The notes: generated by a model from the sequence alone, not told the origin. DNA of 64,000 nt from Lentzea jiangxiensis (GCF_900104175.1 NZ_FNIX01000005.1:1-64000); one strand, 5' to 3'. Positions 7,357 through 15,948 are shown, counted from the stretch's first letter. A program made the numbers and translations.

Positions 7357-9600
7357 TCAGTCCCGACCGTCCCGATTGGTCTCGTCCAGTTCGTCGAGTT
7401 GCCGTTGGACGCGTTGGGCGTCGGTGTCGCGGCTTTGTTCCCGGTACAGCTCCAGTGCCTCCCGCCAGACCGCGCGGACCTGCTCGTGTCCCAGGGCGGC
7501 GTGGGGGTGGCCGAGGTTGTCGAGGGTGTCCGCGATCAGGTAGGTGTTGCCGAGAGCGCGGAACAGGGTGAGGGCCTGCTGGTAATGACCAAGGGCCTGG
7601 TGGTGGTCGCCGGTGCGGTGAGCGATGAACCCCAGGCTGTCCAGGACGGACGCCTCGACTTCGAGGTCGTGGTGGTGTCGCAGCAGCGTGAGGGCGGCGC
7701 CGCAGTGGTCGCGGGCGGTGTCGAAGTCGCCCAGACGCGCGGCGTACCAACCCACCGCGTTGAGCGCGATGGCTTCCCGCACCGGATGGTCGAGGGTGCG
7801 ATGGAGGACGAGGGCGTGACGGGCGTGGTCGAGAGCCTGCCGGTCGTCCCCTCGTCGTTCCCAGGCGAGTGCGAGCATCTGGTGGGTGTGTGCCTGTTCG
7901 GGGAGATCGCGGTGGCGCACGGCTTGGTCGAGGGCGCGGTTGAGGTGTCCGGATGCCTCCTCGTGCAGTCCCAACAGCGAGCAGACGTTGCCGAGGAACC
8001 GGTGAGTGCGACTGCGGATGGTGGGATCGGACAGGTGTTCGGCGGCGTCCAGCGCCATCCGCCATGAGGCGAGCGCATCGCGCAGGTGTCCCCGCCGGCG
8101 GAAGAAGGTCTCCAGCGTCCAGGCGAGGTGCCAGACGACGTCGTGGCGTCCGAGGGCGATTGCGGTGCTTTGGGCGGCGAGGAGGGTGGCGTGTTCGGCC
8201 TCCAGCCAGGCCGTCGCGGCTGCGGCGTCGGGCAGCGGGTGCGGGTGGACGCCGGACGTGGGTGGGTCGGGCCGTACGGGCTGGCGGTGGGGAGCGAGGA
8301 GGCGGTCGGCGGTGCGGGCAGTGTGCAGATGGAAGTCCACCACCCGTACCAGGGCTGTCTCTCGTACGTGGGCGGGCAGGTCGTGGGCAGTGGTGGCGGC
8401 GTAGTCACGGACCAGGTCGTGCATCGCGTACCGGCCGTGCGGCTGTCGTTCAGTGAGAGATGCTTCTTCCAGAGCGGAGAGGGCCTTCCGTGCGCGGGCC
8501 GGAGACAGGCCGGTGAGGGAGACCACGGCCGGCAGGGTGGTGTCGGTGCCGGGAGCGATGCCCAGCAGCCCGAACACGGCGCGCTGCGTGTCAGTGAGTT
8601 GGCGTAGGGACCAGGACAGCACCTTGGGCAGGCTCGCTGCGGGGTCGGTGTCGTGGTCGAGCGTCTCAAGTCCCAGTTGACGCAGTTCGGCGGCGGTCTC
8701 AGCAAGGGAGACGGCGGGGCGGGTAGCGGCGTTGCGGGCGGTGATCGACAGGGCCAGCGGATAGCCTCCGCACAGTTCGATCAGGTCCTCGACGGCGTCG
8801 GATTCGGCGACGATGCGGTCGCTTCCGACGCGCGTGGCCAGCAGGGCGTGTGCCTCGTCCCGGGTGAGGACGCCCAGGGTGAGGTGGCGGGCGCCGTAAC
8901 GGTCGACCAGGGAGGCAAGCCGGTGGCGTCCGGTGATCAGCACGGTGCAGGTGGGACTGCCAGGCAGCAGCGGAACGACCTGATCGGCGGTCGCCGCGTT
9001 GTCCAGCACGATCAGCATCCGCCTGCCCGCGACCAGGGTCCGGTACAACGCAGCCTGTGTGTCCGGGTCCGGTGGGATGCGTCCGGGATCGACGCCGAGA
9101 GCGTCGAGGAACCCGCGCACCGCCGTCGCCGGGGCCACTGGGTCACCAGCCGCGCTGAACCCCCGCAGATCCACGAACAACTGCCCGTCGGGGAAGCGGT
9201 GCAGGTTGCGGTGCGCCCAGGCCAACGCCAACCAGGTCTTGCCGATTCCTCCCGCCCCGCCGATCGCCGAGACCATCACCGTCGCAGCTGCGACGGGTGG
9301 TTCGGTGCAGATCGGTCCAGGTGGGGTGGTGCCCGCTCCGCTCGGTGCGGCGGTGATCAAAGCATGATCCAGCTCGATTAGGTCTGCTGCCCGCCCAGCG
9401 AACAGCCCCGGCGCGGCGGGCAGTTGCCGCGGTATCACCTGCGCCGGCGGAGAAGGTGCCGCGTGCAGGTGCACATCGCCGTGAATTGCGCCGGCTTGCA
9501 CTACGCCGCCCGCATGACCTGATGTCGTGTTGTGCACTTCAAGTCCGTGTCGAGCGCGGGACGCGTCAGGCTCTTGGGACTGCTGCGGCTCGGGTGCCAT
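7357..9600 (-). CDS. NB-ARC/TPR STAND ATPase
   Basis: 747 residues. The N-terminal 50 residues are low-complexity and end in a GGVVQAGAIHGDVHLH block, a type of leader seen in many actinobacterial NB-ARC proteins. The ATPase core has Walker A GGAGGIGKT (Lys121), Walker B LIVLDNA (Asp200), a sensor block LITGRHR, a GGYPLAL motif near residue 265 and an MHDLVRDYA block near 375. About 500-740 are TPR-like helical repeats (LGNVCSLLGLHEEASGHLNR and similar). It resembles AfsR without the DNA-binding SARP domain. ATG 9600 is chosen, with GAGG sites upstream; the frame continues further only because it fuses with a transposase relic. Such proteins act as signal-sensing switches, some in defence; the partner effector is not obvious here. 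Confidence 0.82.
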   Translation of the reverse strand: MAPEPQQSQEPDASRARHGLEVHNTTSGHAGGVVQAGAIHGDVHLHAAPSPPAQVIPRQLPAAPGLFAGRAADLIELDHALITAAPSGAGTTPPGPICTEPPVAAATVMVSAIGGAGGIGKTWLALAWAHRNLHRFPDGQLFVDLRGFSAAGDPVAPATAVRGFLDALGVDPGRIPPDPDTQAALYRTLVAGRRMLIVLDNAATADQVVPLLPGSPTCTVLITGRHRLASLVDRYGARHLTLGVLTRDEAHALLATRVGSDRIVAESDAVEDLIELCGGYPLALSITARNAATRPAVSLAETAAELRQLGLETLDHDTDPAASLPKVLSWSLRQLTDTQRAVFGLLGIAPGTDTTLPAVVSLTGLSPARARKALSALEEASLTERQPHGRYAMHDLVRDYAATTAHDLPAHVRETALVRVVDFHLHTARTADRLLAPHRQPVRPDPPTSGVHPHPLPDAAAATAWLEAEHATLLAAQSTAIALGRHDVVWHLAWTLETFFRRRGHLRDALASWRMALDAAEHLSDPTIRSRTHRFLGNVCSLLGLHEEASGHLNRALDQAVRHRDLPEQAHTHQMLALAWERRGDDRQALDHARHALVLHRTLDHPVREAIALNAVGWYAARLGDFDTARDHCGAALTLLRHHHDLEVEASVLDSLGFIAHRTGDHHQALGHYQQALTLFRALGNTYLIADTLDNLGHPHAALGHEQVRAVWREALELYREQSRDTDAQRVQRQLDELDETNRDGRD

Positions 9601-9705
9601 CACCTCGAACACCTCCTCGGCCTGGTCGGCAAGTCGCAGCGTCGCACCGCGGTCACCGGATTCCGGCCAGCGCCGGCGAAGTTCACCCGACCGCTCGAAC
9701 CCGCT

Positions 9706-9874
9706 CCAACAGTGGTCAACAGGCAAGCGCTCGGCCGTGGGCCGCATCGACTTGCGCTCGCCGTCCAGCAACAGCCCACGCAGATGCAACTCGTCCTTGC
9801 CCGCTATCACGCCGAGCGAACCCGTCGAACATCTCCGCGGCGAAGTTTTCGATCGCCAGGCGAAGCAGGGCCAT
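9706..9874 (-). mobile_element. IS701-family transposase relic, N-terminal part
   Basis: On the minus strand ATG 9874 starts MALLRLAIENFAAEMFDGFA, and after a shift to another frame near 9815 continues as LHLRGLLLDGERKSMRPTAE and RLPVDHCW. This is the conserved opening of IS701-type transposases (RGLLLDGxRKSMxPMAxRLGVDHQ). The rest of the protein is missing: the frame fuses straight into the leader of the NB-ARC gene. A frameshift plus truncation makes it a clear relic. Confidence 0.7.
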
Positions 9875-9941
9875 CTCCTCCAGCCCTACCCGCCGAGAAG
9901 ATCACACCCGCGACACATCCGACATCGCACCTGACAGAGCC

Positions 9942-10505
9942 CTACCGGTCGAGCTCCGGCGGGGTCGTGGCGGTCAGCCGCGGATCCGGCCGGCCTCCCG
10001 ACATCGCGAGCACGCCCCGGAACACCCGCAGCAGCTTGCGCAGCCCGCTCGGCCTCCTCCGGTCGATCCCGCTGATCACCTGCTTCAGCACGGACAGCTG
10101 GTCGAAGTAGACCCGCTCGGTGACGAGGTTCTCGTTGTCGTCGAAGAGGAAGTACGCGGTCATCCGCGTGCGGTGCTTCCCGCCGGTCGCCGGGATCCCG
10201 CCCAGCGGCCCGAGGTGCGTGCCCGTCAGCCAGAACTCGACGATCACGGCGTCGACGCTGTGCCGGAACGAGATCAGCTCGTGGTTCTGGTCGGGGAACG
10301 CCACGCGCGTGTCGGTGTAGTACTGCCGAACGGCCTGGTCGCCGTCGTGGACGACCATCTGCGCGATGAGCTCGTAGTGCGGGTGCGGGAACGTCGACAG
10401 CGTGGCGTCCCAGTCGTGCGCCACTTCGTCGTGGAAGTGGTCCAGCACGAGTTTCTCGCGGGCGCGCAGGACTTCCTCGGAGGGCAGCACGAAGCGGGAT
10501 GACAT
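9942..10505 (-). CDS. SnoaL/NTF2-like polyketide-cyclase-fold protein
   Basis: 187 residues with the length and pattern of the NTF2 fold: N-terminal helices with VLDHFHDEVAHDWDATLSTF, then HYELIAQMVVHDGDQAVRQY, and a beta-rich centre with AVIVEFWLTGTHLGPLGGIP and FDDNENLVTERVYFD. These ligand-pocket proteins include cyclases and hydrolases; the substrate here is unknown. ATG 10505 is preferred with GAGGAG five bases upstream. It is divergent from a TetR gene and the two share a double palindromic operator, so its expression is probably controlled by that TetR protein. Confidence 0.72.
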   Translation of the reverse strand: MSSRFVLPSEEVLRAREKLVLDHFHDEVAHDWDATLSTFPHPHYELIAQMVVHDGDQAVRQYYTDTRVAFPDQNHELISFRHSVDAVIVEFWLTGTHLGPLGGIPATGGKHRTRMTAYFLFDDNENLVTERVYFDQLSVLKQVISGIDRRRPSGLRKLLRVFRGVLAMSGGRPDPRLTATTPPELDR

Positions 10506-10577
10506 CAACACTCCTCAGTGGACTGTCCGGCCGTGGCCGAACGTGCGCCTGGTGCCGGGTTCGGGAAGGCACCAATA

Positions 10578-10620
10578 CCCACGGTGTGGGTTAATTCGAA
10601 GGCTAAACCCACACCGTGGG
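10578..10620. promoter_or_regulatory. Double palindromic operator between SnoaL-like and tetR genes
   Basis: A 15-bp sequence CCCACGGTGTGGGTT (10578-10592) and its exact complement (10606-10620) flank a 13-base spacer. Each arm is itself a palindrome (CCCAC-GGT-GTGGG), so there are two dyad sites centred 28 bp apart, nearly three helical turns. The right site covers the expected -35 of the tetR promoter, whose -10 (CACAAT, 10632-10637) lies six bases before the GTG start. Binding would thus repress tetR itself and probably the SnoaL-like gene. Confidence 0.8.
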
Positions 10621-10643
10621 CATCCGCAAGGCACAATGGCCGC

Positions 10644-11297
10644 GTGACCGAACCCCGCCGGGGCCGCCCCCGCACGCCCCTGCTGTCCCGCGAGTCGATC
10701 GTCACCGCGACGCTGCGGGTCATCGACGCGGACGGCGTGGCCGCGGTCGGCATGCGCTCGGTGGCGAGGGCGCTGGGGGTGGACGCGAAGAGCCTCTACA
10801 ACCACGTCGACGGCAAGGACGGCCTGCTCGACGCCGTCGCCGAGCAGCTGCTGGGCGGCCTGGTCCTGCCGGAGCCCACCGGCGACCCCCGCCGCGACCT
10901 GCGCGCCATCGCCGGGGCCTTCCGGGACCGCGCGCTCGCCCACCCCGGCGCGGCGCCGCTCGTGCTGACCCGTCAGCTGTCGTCGCTGGAGGGCCTCGCC
11001 CCGGTCGACGCGGTGCTGGCGGTGCTGCTGGCCGCGGGGGCGTCCCCGGACGAGGCCGTGCACCTGCTGCGGATGCTGCTCGCGACGTTGATCGGCACGC
11101 TGCTGCGCGAGGTGTCGGCGGCTCCGGCGTTCGGGGGTGACGACGGGGCGCGGCACGAGGTCCTGCGGGGCTCGGGGCTGCCGGCGGTGGCCGCGACGGC
11201 GCCGCACCTCGCCGCGTTCGACCGCGAGGCCGAGTTCGAGTACACCGTCGACCTCGCGATCACGGCGGCGCTGGACCGGCTGGGCCGAGTCCGTTGA
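10644..11297 (+). CDS. TetR-family transcriptional regulator
   Basis: 217 residues. The N-terminal HTH (about residues 12-58) reads LSRESIVTATLRVIDADGVA followed by MRSVARALGVDAKSLYNHVD, a classic TetR recognition helix. The C-terminal ligand domain resembles the TetR_C class that responds to small hydrophobic molecules. GTG 10644 is chosen because the HTH begins right after it and a -10-like CACAAT lies six bases upstream, which suggests a leaderless transcript. It is divergent from the SnoaL-like gene and a double operator lies between them, so autoregulation is very likely. The inducer is unknown. Confidence 0.9.
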   Translation: MTEPRRGRPRTPLLSRESIVTATLRVIDADGVAAVGMRSVARALGVDAKSLYNHVDGKDGLLDAVAEQLLGGLVLPEPTGDPRRDLRAIAGAFRDRALAHPGAAPLVLTRQLSSLEGLAPVDAVLAVLLAAGASPDEAVHLLRMLLATLIGTLLREVSAAPAFGGDDGARHEVLRGSGLPAVAATAPHLAAFDREAEFEYTVDLAITAALDRLGRVR

Positions 11298-11321
11298 TCT
11301 TCATCCAGCGCGTGGGGCCGA

Positions 11322-12173
11322 ATGGCAGCACACTGGCGCAGCGTGAAGCATCGACGGTGGCCCGTGGTCGCGGCGGCGGGGCTCCTGTTCGCGGCGCTCG
11401 TGTACGTCCTCGCGGTGTTGACGAGGGCCGGTCAGACCATCGAGAACGCGGCCCTGCGCGGTGCCGACCAGGACGACGTGTCCGAGACGGACGCCGCCTG
11501 GCAGGCGCTCGGCCAGATCACCGTCTACTCGCTCGCCGCCGCGGCGGTGGTGATCACCCTGGTCGGTGTGCTCAGGAAGCGCTGGGACCTCGCGGTCGCG
11601 GCCGTCGGTGTGATCGTCGCGGGCCAGGTCGTCGTGCAGGCGCTCAAGCGGTTCGTCCTGCCGCGGCCCGCGCTCGTCGAGGTCACCGGCGACTACGCGC
11701 ACAACAGCCTCCCCAGTGGACACACGACCATCGCGATGACGGTGCTGTTCGCGGCGGTCATCGTGGTGCCGTGGAAGTGGCGCGGCGTGATGCTGTTCTT
11801 CGTGCTGCCGTGGGCCACGGCGATCGGGCAGTACACGCTGACGGCGAAGTGGCACCGCCTCAGCGACACCCTCGCCGCCGACGGCATCGCGCTCGCCGTC
11901 GCCGCGCTCGCCGCCTGGTGGTTGCAGCGCAAGGGATCCCTGCGTCCCCACGCCGGGCCGCGCCGGGCCGGGCGGGTCGTGCTCGTGGTGTTCTGGTCCG
12001 TCGTCGCCGCCGGCACCTTCGCGCTGGGTGGCGTCCTCTGGGGGCTCTCGCTGGCCAGGGAGGGGTTGAACGCCGACGAGTGGGTGATCTACCTCGGCGC
12101 CGGGACGTTCGCGTCGGCGGGGTCTCTGATCGCCGCGCTCACGTACCTGGCGTGCTGGCGCCGGATCGCGTGA
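11322..12173 (+). CDS. PAP2-family membrane phosphatase
   Basis: 283 residues with about seven hydrophobic segments. The three catalytic blocks of the phosphatidic acid phosphatase type 2 family are present: KRFVLPRP, PSGH and TAKWHRLSDTLAAD (a variant of SRxxxxxHxxxD in which the Arg before the His is replaced by a Lys/Trp context). The family dephosphorylates lipid phosphates such as undecaprenyl pyrophosphate on the outer face of the membrane. The ATG at 11322 is only 25 bases after the tetR stop, so it could be cotranscribed; the start is not certain since GTG 11343 is also possible. Confidence 0.83.
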   Translation: MAAHWRSVKHRRWPVVAAAGLLFAALVYVLAVLTRAGQTIENAALRGADQDDVSETDAAWQALGQITVYSLAAAAVVITLVGVLRKRWDLAVAAVGVIVAGQVVVQALKRFVLPRPALVEVTGDYAHNSLPSGHTTIAMTVLFAAVIVVPWKWRGVMLFFVLPWATAIGQYTLTAKWHRLSDTLAADGIALAVAALAAWWLQRKGSLRPHAGPRRAGRVVLVVFWSVVAAGTFALGGVLWGLSLAREGLNADEWVIYLGAGTFASAGSLIAALTYLACWRRIA

Positions 12174-12238
12174 ACAACCAGTTGATCTCCCGCGCGTCCT
12201 CTCCTGTGGAGAGGTTTCCGGAAGAAGGGGGCAGGACG

Positions 12239-13120
12239 TTGGGTGTCAACCGACGAGCGGTGCTGGCATTGGGTGCCGGAGCGGCGCTGGCCGTGGCCGT
12301 GCCGGCTCAGGCGCAGGCCTCGACGGTCACCGGCAGGCTGCGCGAACTCGAGCGGCAGCACAACGCGCGCCTGGGCGTGTTCGCGACGGACACCGGCACC
12401 GGCCGCACGGTGCTGCACCGCGCCGACGAGCTCTTCCCGATGTGCTCGACGTTCAAGACCATCGCCGCGGCGGCGATCCTGCGCCGTGACCGCGACGGGT
12501 CGTTGCTGCGCAAGGTGATCACCTACACGCAGTCCGATGTGGACAAGTCGGGGCACGCGCCGGTCACCGGGAGGCCGGAGAACCTGGCGAACGGCATGAC
12601 CGTCGCGGCCCTGTGCGAGGCGACCATCACCCACAGCGACAACTGCGCCGCGAACCTGCTGCTCAGGGAGCTCGGCGGCCCCACGGCGATCACCCGCTTC
12701 AGCCGCTCTATCGGCGATCCGGTGACGCGCCTCGACCGCTGGGAGCCGGAGCTCAACTCGGCCGAGCCGGGCCGCGTCACCGACACGACGTCACCGCGCG
12801 CCATCGGGCAGAGCTACGCGCGCCTGACGCTGGGCCACGCCCTCAACCCCAACGACTCCGACCAGCTCACGAACTGGCTGCTGGCCAACACGACCGGTGG
12901 CAACCGCATCCGCGCGGGCCTGCCGTCGGCGTGGCGCTGGGGCGACAAGACCGGCACCGGCAAGTACGGCACGACCAACGACGCCGGCATCGCGTTCCCG
13001 CCCGGCCGCGCGCCGATCGTGATCGCCGTGCTGTCGACGCGCCAGGACGAGCCGACCGGCGGCGCCGACGAACCGCTGCTCGCCGAGACCGCCGAGCTCG
13101 TCGCGGCGACGCTCGGCTGA
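12239..13120 (+). CDS. bla: Class A beta-lactamase
   Basis: 293 residues with all class A marks: nucleophile Ser70 in CSTFK (Lys73), SDN at 133-135, the omega-loop EPELN starting with the catalytic Glu169, and KTG at 238-240. The N-terminus NRRAVLALGAGAALAVAV is a twin-arginine type signal that ends at an AQA-like cleavage site, so the enzyme is likely exported folded by Tat. The TTG at 12239 is chosen because AGGGGG lies seven bases upstream and it directly precedes the signal peptide; an in-frame GTG at 12206 lacks a ribosome site. No regulator of the BlaI/AmpR type is adjacent. A hairpin follows the stop. Confidence 0.93.
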   Translation: MGVNRRAVLALGAGAALAVAVPAQAQASTVTGRLRELERQHNARLGVFATDTGTGRTVLHRADELFPMCSTFKTIAAAAILRRDRDGSLLRKVITYTQSDVDKSGHAPVTGRPENLANGMTVAALCEATITHSDNCAANLLLRELGGPTAITRFSRSIGDPVTRLDRWEPELNSAEPGRVTDTTSPRAIGQSYARLTLGHALNPNDSDQLTNWLLANTTGGNRIRAGLPSAWRWGDKTGTGKYGTTNDAGIAFPPGRAPIVIAVLSTRQDEPTGGADEPLLAETAELVAATLG

Positions 13121-13125
13121 TCGGG

Positions 13126-13154
13126 GCCGGGGAGGGGCCGTGCTCCTCCCCGGC
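13126..13154 (+). terminator. Hairpin terminator after beta-lactamase gene
   Basis: GCCGGGGAGG (13126-13135) pairs with its complement at 13145-13154 across a nine-base loop, five bases past the TGA. Confidence 0.65.
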
Positions 13155-13246
13155 GACCGCATTGCGCGAAGCGGACCTGTCCCGAGCCCGGTCCCATCCG
13201 CTACCGTTCAACGCGAATCTCGTTCACGTTCCCAGAGGCGGCGGCG

Positions 13247-14941
13247 ATGCGGCGAGCGGTTCTCCTGGTGGTCCTCTTCCTGTCCTCCCTGCTCGTGACC
13301 CCGGCCAGAGCGGAGTTCGACGGCTCTGAGCTGCGGGTGTCCGGCGGGGTCTTCCGCGACGAGCACGGCCGCGAGGTGTTGCTGCGCGGCTTCAACGTCT
13401 CCGGCACGGCCAAGCTCGCCGAGTACCGCGGCCTCCCGTTCGCCTCCACGCACGACGCGCGGAAGTCGGCGCAGGCGATGAAGCAGCTGACCGGCGCCAA
13501 CGCCGTGCGGTTCCTGCTCACGTGGGCCTGGATCGAACCGCAGCGCGGCCGGATCGACCACACCTACCTCGACGGGGTGACCGCGCAGCTCAGGGCGTTC
13601 ACCGACCTCGGGATCCGCGTCTACCTCGACTTCCACCAGGACCTCTACTCGCGGCACCTGTTCGACCAGGACAGCTGGTACACCGGCGACGGCGCCCCGG
13701 CGTGGGCGGCGAGCGGGTACCCCAAGGAGTCGTGCGGCCTCTGCTTCCACTGGGGCCAGAACATGAAGAACAACAACGCCGTCACCGCCGCCACCCACGA
13801 CTTCTGGCACAACCGCGACGGCGTGCAGGGCTCGTTCGTCAACGCCGCCGGCGAGGCACTCCGGCACGTCAGGGAGGCGATGCCCGCCGACGGGTTCAAG
13901 CTCGTCGTCGGCGTCGACCCGCTCAACGAGCCCTACGCCGGCAGGTACGACGCCGGGCAGACGTCGCAGACGTGGGAGCGCGACCTGCTGATGCCGTTCT
14001 ACCAGCGCTTCCGCGCCAAGATGGACGAGGTGGGCTGGGCGGCCAAGCCCGCGTTCGTGGAGCCGCTGGTGTTCTGGAACCAGAACGTGGACTTCTTCGC
14101 CGAACCCGGCGGGCTCGCGCTCGTGCCGTCGCTGGGGGAGCGGTTCGTGTTCAACGCGCACTTCTACGACGGCAAGGCCCAGTCGGGCGTCCTGATGCCG
14201 GGCAAGGCGGCGGACGGCCAGTACACGCAGGCGTTCGGCACGATCCGCGACCGCGCGAGGGCACTCGGCACCACCGCGATCGTCTCCGAGTTCGGCCACC
14301 CGGTCTCGGGCTTCACCTCCGACAAGACGCCGTCCGTGCTCAAGGCCATCTACCAGGGCCTCGACTCCGCCGCGCCCGGTGCCCGCTGGTGGTCGGCGCC
14401 GCGCGGCAGCGTGCTCTCGGGCAGCCAGTGGCACTGGGACACCAACTACGGCCGCCACCGCGAGCTGATGAACGACAACCCGGACAAGGTCAAGACCGAC
14501 GGCGACGCCATGAACGACGAGCACTTCTCGGTCGTGCGGCTCGACGCGGCCGGCACCCCCGTGCTCAACGTCGACCGCGCGATCGTCGACCGCGTCTACC
14601 CGCGGGCCGTCGCGGGCACCACGCTCGCGTTCACCTACGAGGACCGCGCGTACCAGAGCTGGCAGCAGATCCCGCTGGCGAACGTCCGGTCCCTGGTCGG
14701 CTCGGCGCCGTTCGCCGTGCTCGTCTGGGACTCGAACGGCGGCACCGCGCCGACGGAGCTGCACCTGCCGGAGTCGCTGCGTTCGCCCTTGGTGATCAGT
14801 TCGGCGCCGTCGGAGGTCCAGGGCGGCAGGCTGCTGCTGCGCGGAGGCTCCGGACGGCAGTTCGCGCTGGTCACGGCCCCCTCCGGCGGCAACGTCGCGG
14901 CGGCGCGGGCCGAGCTGGGGCAGTGGCTCACCAGCTGGTGA
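13247..14941 (+). CDS. Secreted GH5 glycoside hydrolase (endoglycoceramidase-like)
   Basis: 564 residues with a Sec signal peptide (MRRAVLLVVLFLSSLLVTPA, cleavage near ARA). The fold marks are those of GH5: an early LLRGFNVSGTAK strand, VYLDFHQD, the acid/base Glu in DPLNEPYAG, and the nucleophile Glu in VSEFGHP. The C-terminal 100 residues form a beta-rich accessory domain. The early FHQD and LNEP contexts resemble endoglycoceramidase-type enzymes, which cleave oligosaccharide from glycolipids; the exact substrate cannot be read from sequence. ATG 13247 follows AGAGGCGG. It stands alone between the beta-lactamase and sirtuin genes. Confidence 0.86.
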   Translation: MRRAVLLVVLFLSSLLVTPARAEFDGSELRVSGGVFRDEHGREVLLRGFNVSGTAKLAEYRGLPFASTHDARKSAQAMKQLTGANAVRFLLTWAWIEPQRGRIDHTYLDGVTAQLRAFTDLGIRVYLDFHQDLYSRHLFDQDSWYTGDGAPAWAASGYPKESCGLCFHWGQNMKNNNAVTAATHDFWHNRDGVQGSFVNAAGEALRHVREAMPADGFKLVVGVDPLNEPYAGRYDAGQTSQTWERDLLMPFYQRFRAKMDEVGWAAKPAFVEPLVFWNQNVDFFAEPGGLALVPSLGERFVFNAHFYDGKAQSGVLMPGKAADGQYTQAFGTIRDRARALGTTAIVSEFGHPVSGFTSDKTPSVLKAIYQGLDSAAPGARWWSAPRGSVLSGSQWHWDTNYGRHRELMNDNPDKVKTDGDAMNDEHFSVVRLDAAGTPVLNVDRAIVDRVYPRAVAGTTLAFTYEDRAYQSWQQIPLANVRSLVGSAPFAVLVWDSNGGTAPTELHLPESLRSPLVISSAPSEVQGGRLLLRGGSGRQFALVTAPSGGNVAAARAELGQWLTSW

Positions 14942-14968
14942 CTTGGCGCTGTTCCGTAAGCTGGTGAA

Positions 14969-15847
14969 GTGCGAACAAGGCCCACTCTGACCTGGTCGAA
15001 CCCGGGCCCGTCGCTGCCGCGCACCTCCACGCTGACCGAGGTCGTCCCGATCGTCGAGCGGGGCGGGGTGCTGGTGCTCAGCGGTGCGGGCCTCTCCACG
15101 GAGTCCGGCATCCCCGACTACCGCGGTGAGGGCGGGTCCCTGCGCAAGCACACCCCGATGACCTACGAGGAGTTCACCACCAGCGAGGCCGGCCGGCAGC
15201 GCTACTGGGCGCGCAGCCACGTCGGCTGGCGCACCATCGCCCGCGCGCACCCGAACGCGGGCCACCACGCCGTCGCGAGGCTGTCGAGCAAGCTGCGCGG
15301 CGTCATCACCCAGAACGTCGACGGCCTGCACCAGGCCGCGGGCTCCGCGGACGTCGTGGAGCTGCACGGCGGCCTCGACCGCGTGATCTGCCTCGGCTGC
15401 GGGCTGCTCTCGCCGCGCATCGACCTCGACCGCCGCCTGCGCGAGGCCAACCCGGACTTCCACGCGACGACGGACGAGATCAACCCCGACGGCGACGTCT
15501 TCCTGCCCGAGGAGACCGTCCGCGGCTTCCGGGTCGTCCCCTGCGAGGCGTGCGGCGGGGTGCTGAAGCCGGACGTCGTGTTCTTCGGCGAGAACGTGCC
15601 CCGCCCCCGCGTCGAGCAGTGCTATTCGCTGGTGGACGGCGCACGGTCGTTGCTCGTCCTCGGATCTTCGCTCACGGTCATGTCCGGCCTGAGGTTCGTG
15701 CGCCGCGCCGCCACCGCCGGAATCCCAGTCGTGATCATCAACCGCGGCGAGACGCGAGGCGATGCGCACGCGTCGCTGAGGGTCGACCTGCCTCTCGGGA
15801 AAACGCTCTCGGAACTGGCGGAAATCGTGGTGGGAGAGCAATGGTGA
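14969..15847 (+). CDS. Sirtuin, NAD-dependent protein deacylase
   Basis: 292 residues. Sir2 blocks are GAGLSTESGIPDYRG (from residue 39), TQNVDGLH (from 114), the catalytic His133 in ELHGG, two zinc-binding CxxC pairs (CLGC at 141-144 and a later CEAC), FFGEN and GSSLTV. The enzyme removes acyl groups from lysines using NAD and commonly reverses acetyl-CoA synthetase acetylation. The GTG at 14969 lies six bases after a TAAGCT -10, typical of leaderless genes here. Its last codons overlap the start of a 35-codon ORF. Confidence 0.93.
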   Translation: MRTRPTLTWSNPGPSLPRTSTLTEVVPIVERGGVLVLSGAGLSTESGIPDYRGEGGSLRKHTPMTYEEFTTSEAGRQRYWARSHVGWRTIARAHPNAGHHAVARLSSKLRGVITQNVDGLHQAAGSADVVELHGGLDRVICLGCGLLSPRIDLDRRLREANPDFHATTDEINPDGDVFLPEETVRGFRVVPCEACGGVLKPDVVFFGENVPRPRVEQCYSLVDGARSLLVLGSSLTVMSGLRFVRRAATAGIPVVIINRGETRGDAHASLRVDLPLGKTLSELAEIVVGEQW

Positions 15848-15948
15848 CGTTCGCGGTCGACGACGTGACGCCCCTGCTCCAAGCGCTGCTGGACCACGAG
15901 GACGTGGCCCGCCTGGAGACGAAGAGGCTCTCGGAGCTCGACGGCTAG
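15841..15948 (+). CDS. 35-residue ORF coupled to the sirtuin gene
   Basis: ATG 15841 overlaps the last codons of the sirtuin gene (stop 15845-15847) and runs to TAG 15946-15948. The product MVTFAVDDVTPLLQALLDHE plus DVARLETKRLSELDG is acidic and probably helical, with good third-position GC. The overlap suggests translational coupling. It could be a degraded remnant of a longer gene or a real microprotein. It ends four bases inside the convergent S4 gene. Confidence 0.45.
   Translation: MVTFAVDDVTPLLQALLDHEDVARLETKRLSELDG

Noticed and set aside
7357-9874. Long form of the NB-ARC protein that includes the IS701-like N-terminus
   Set aside because: The first 70 residues of the extended frame belong to a transposase relic with a frameshift; a normal start with GAGG sites exists at 9600.
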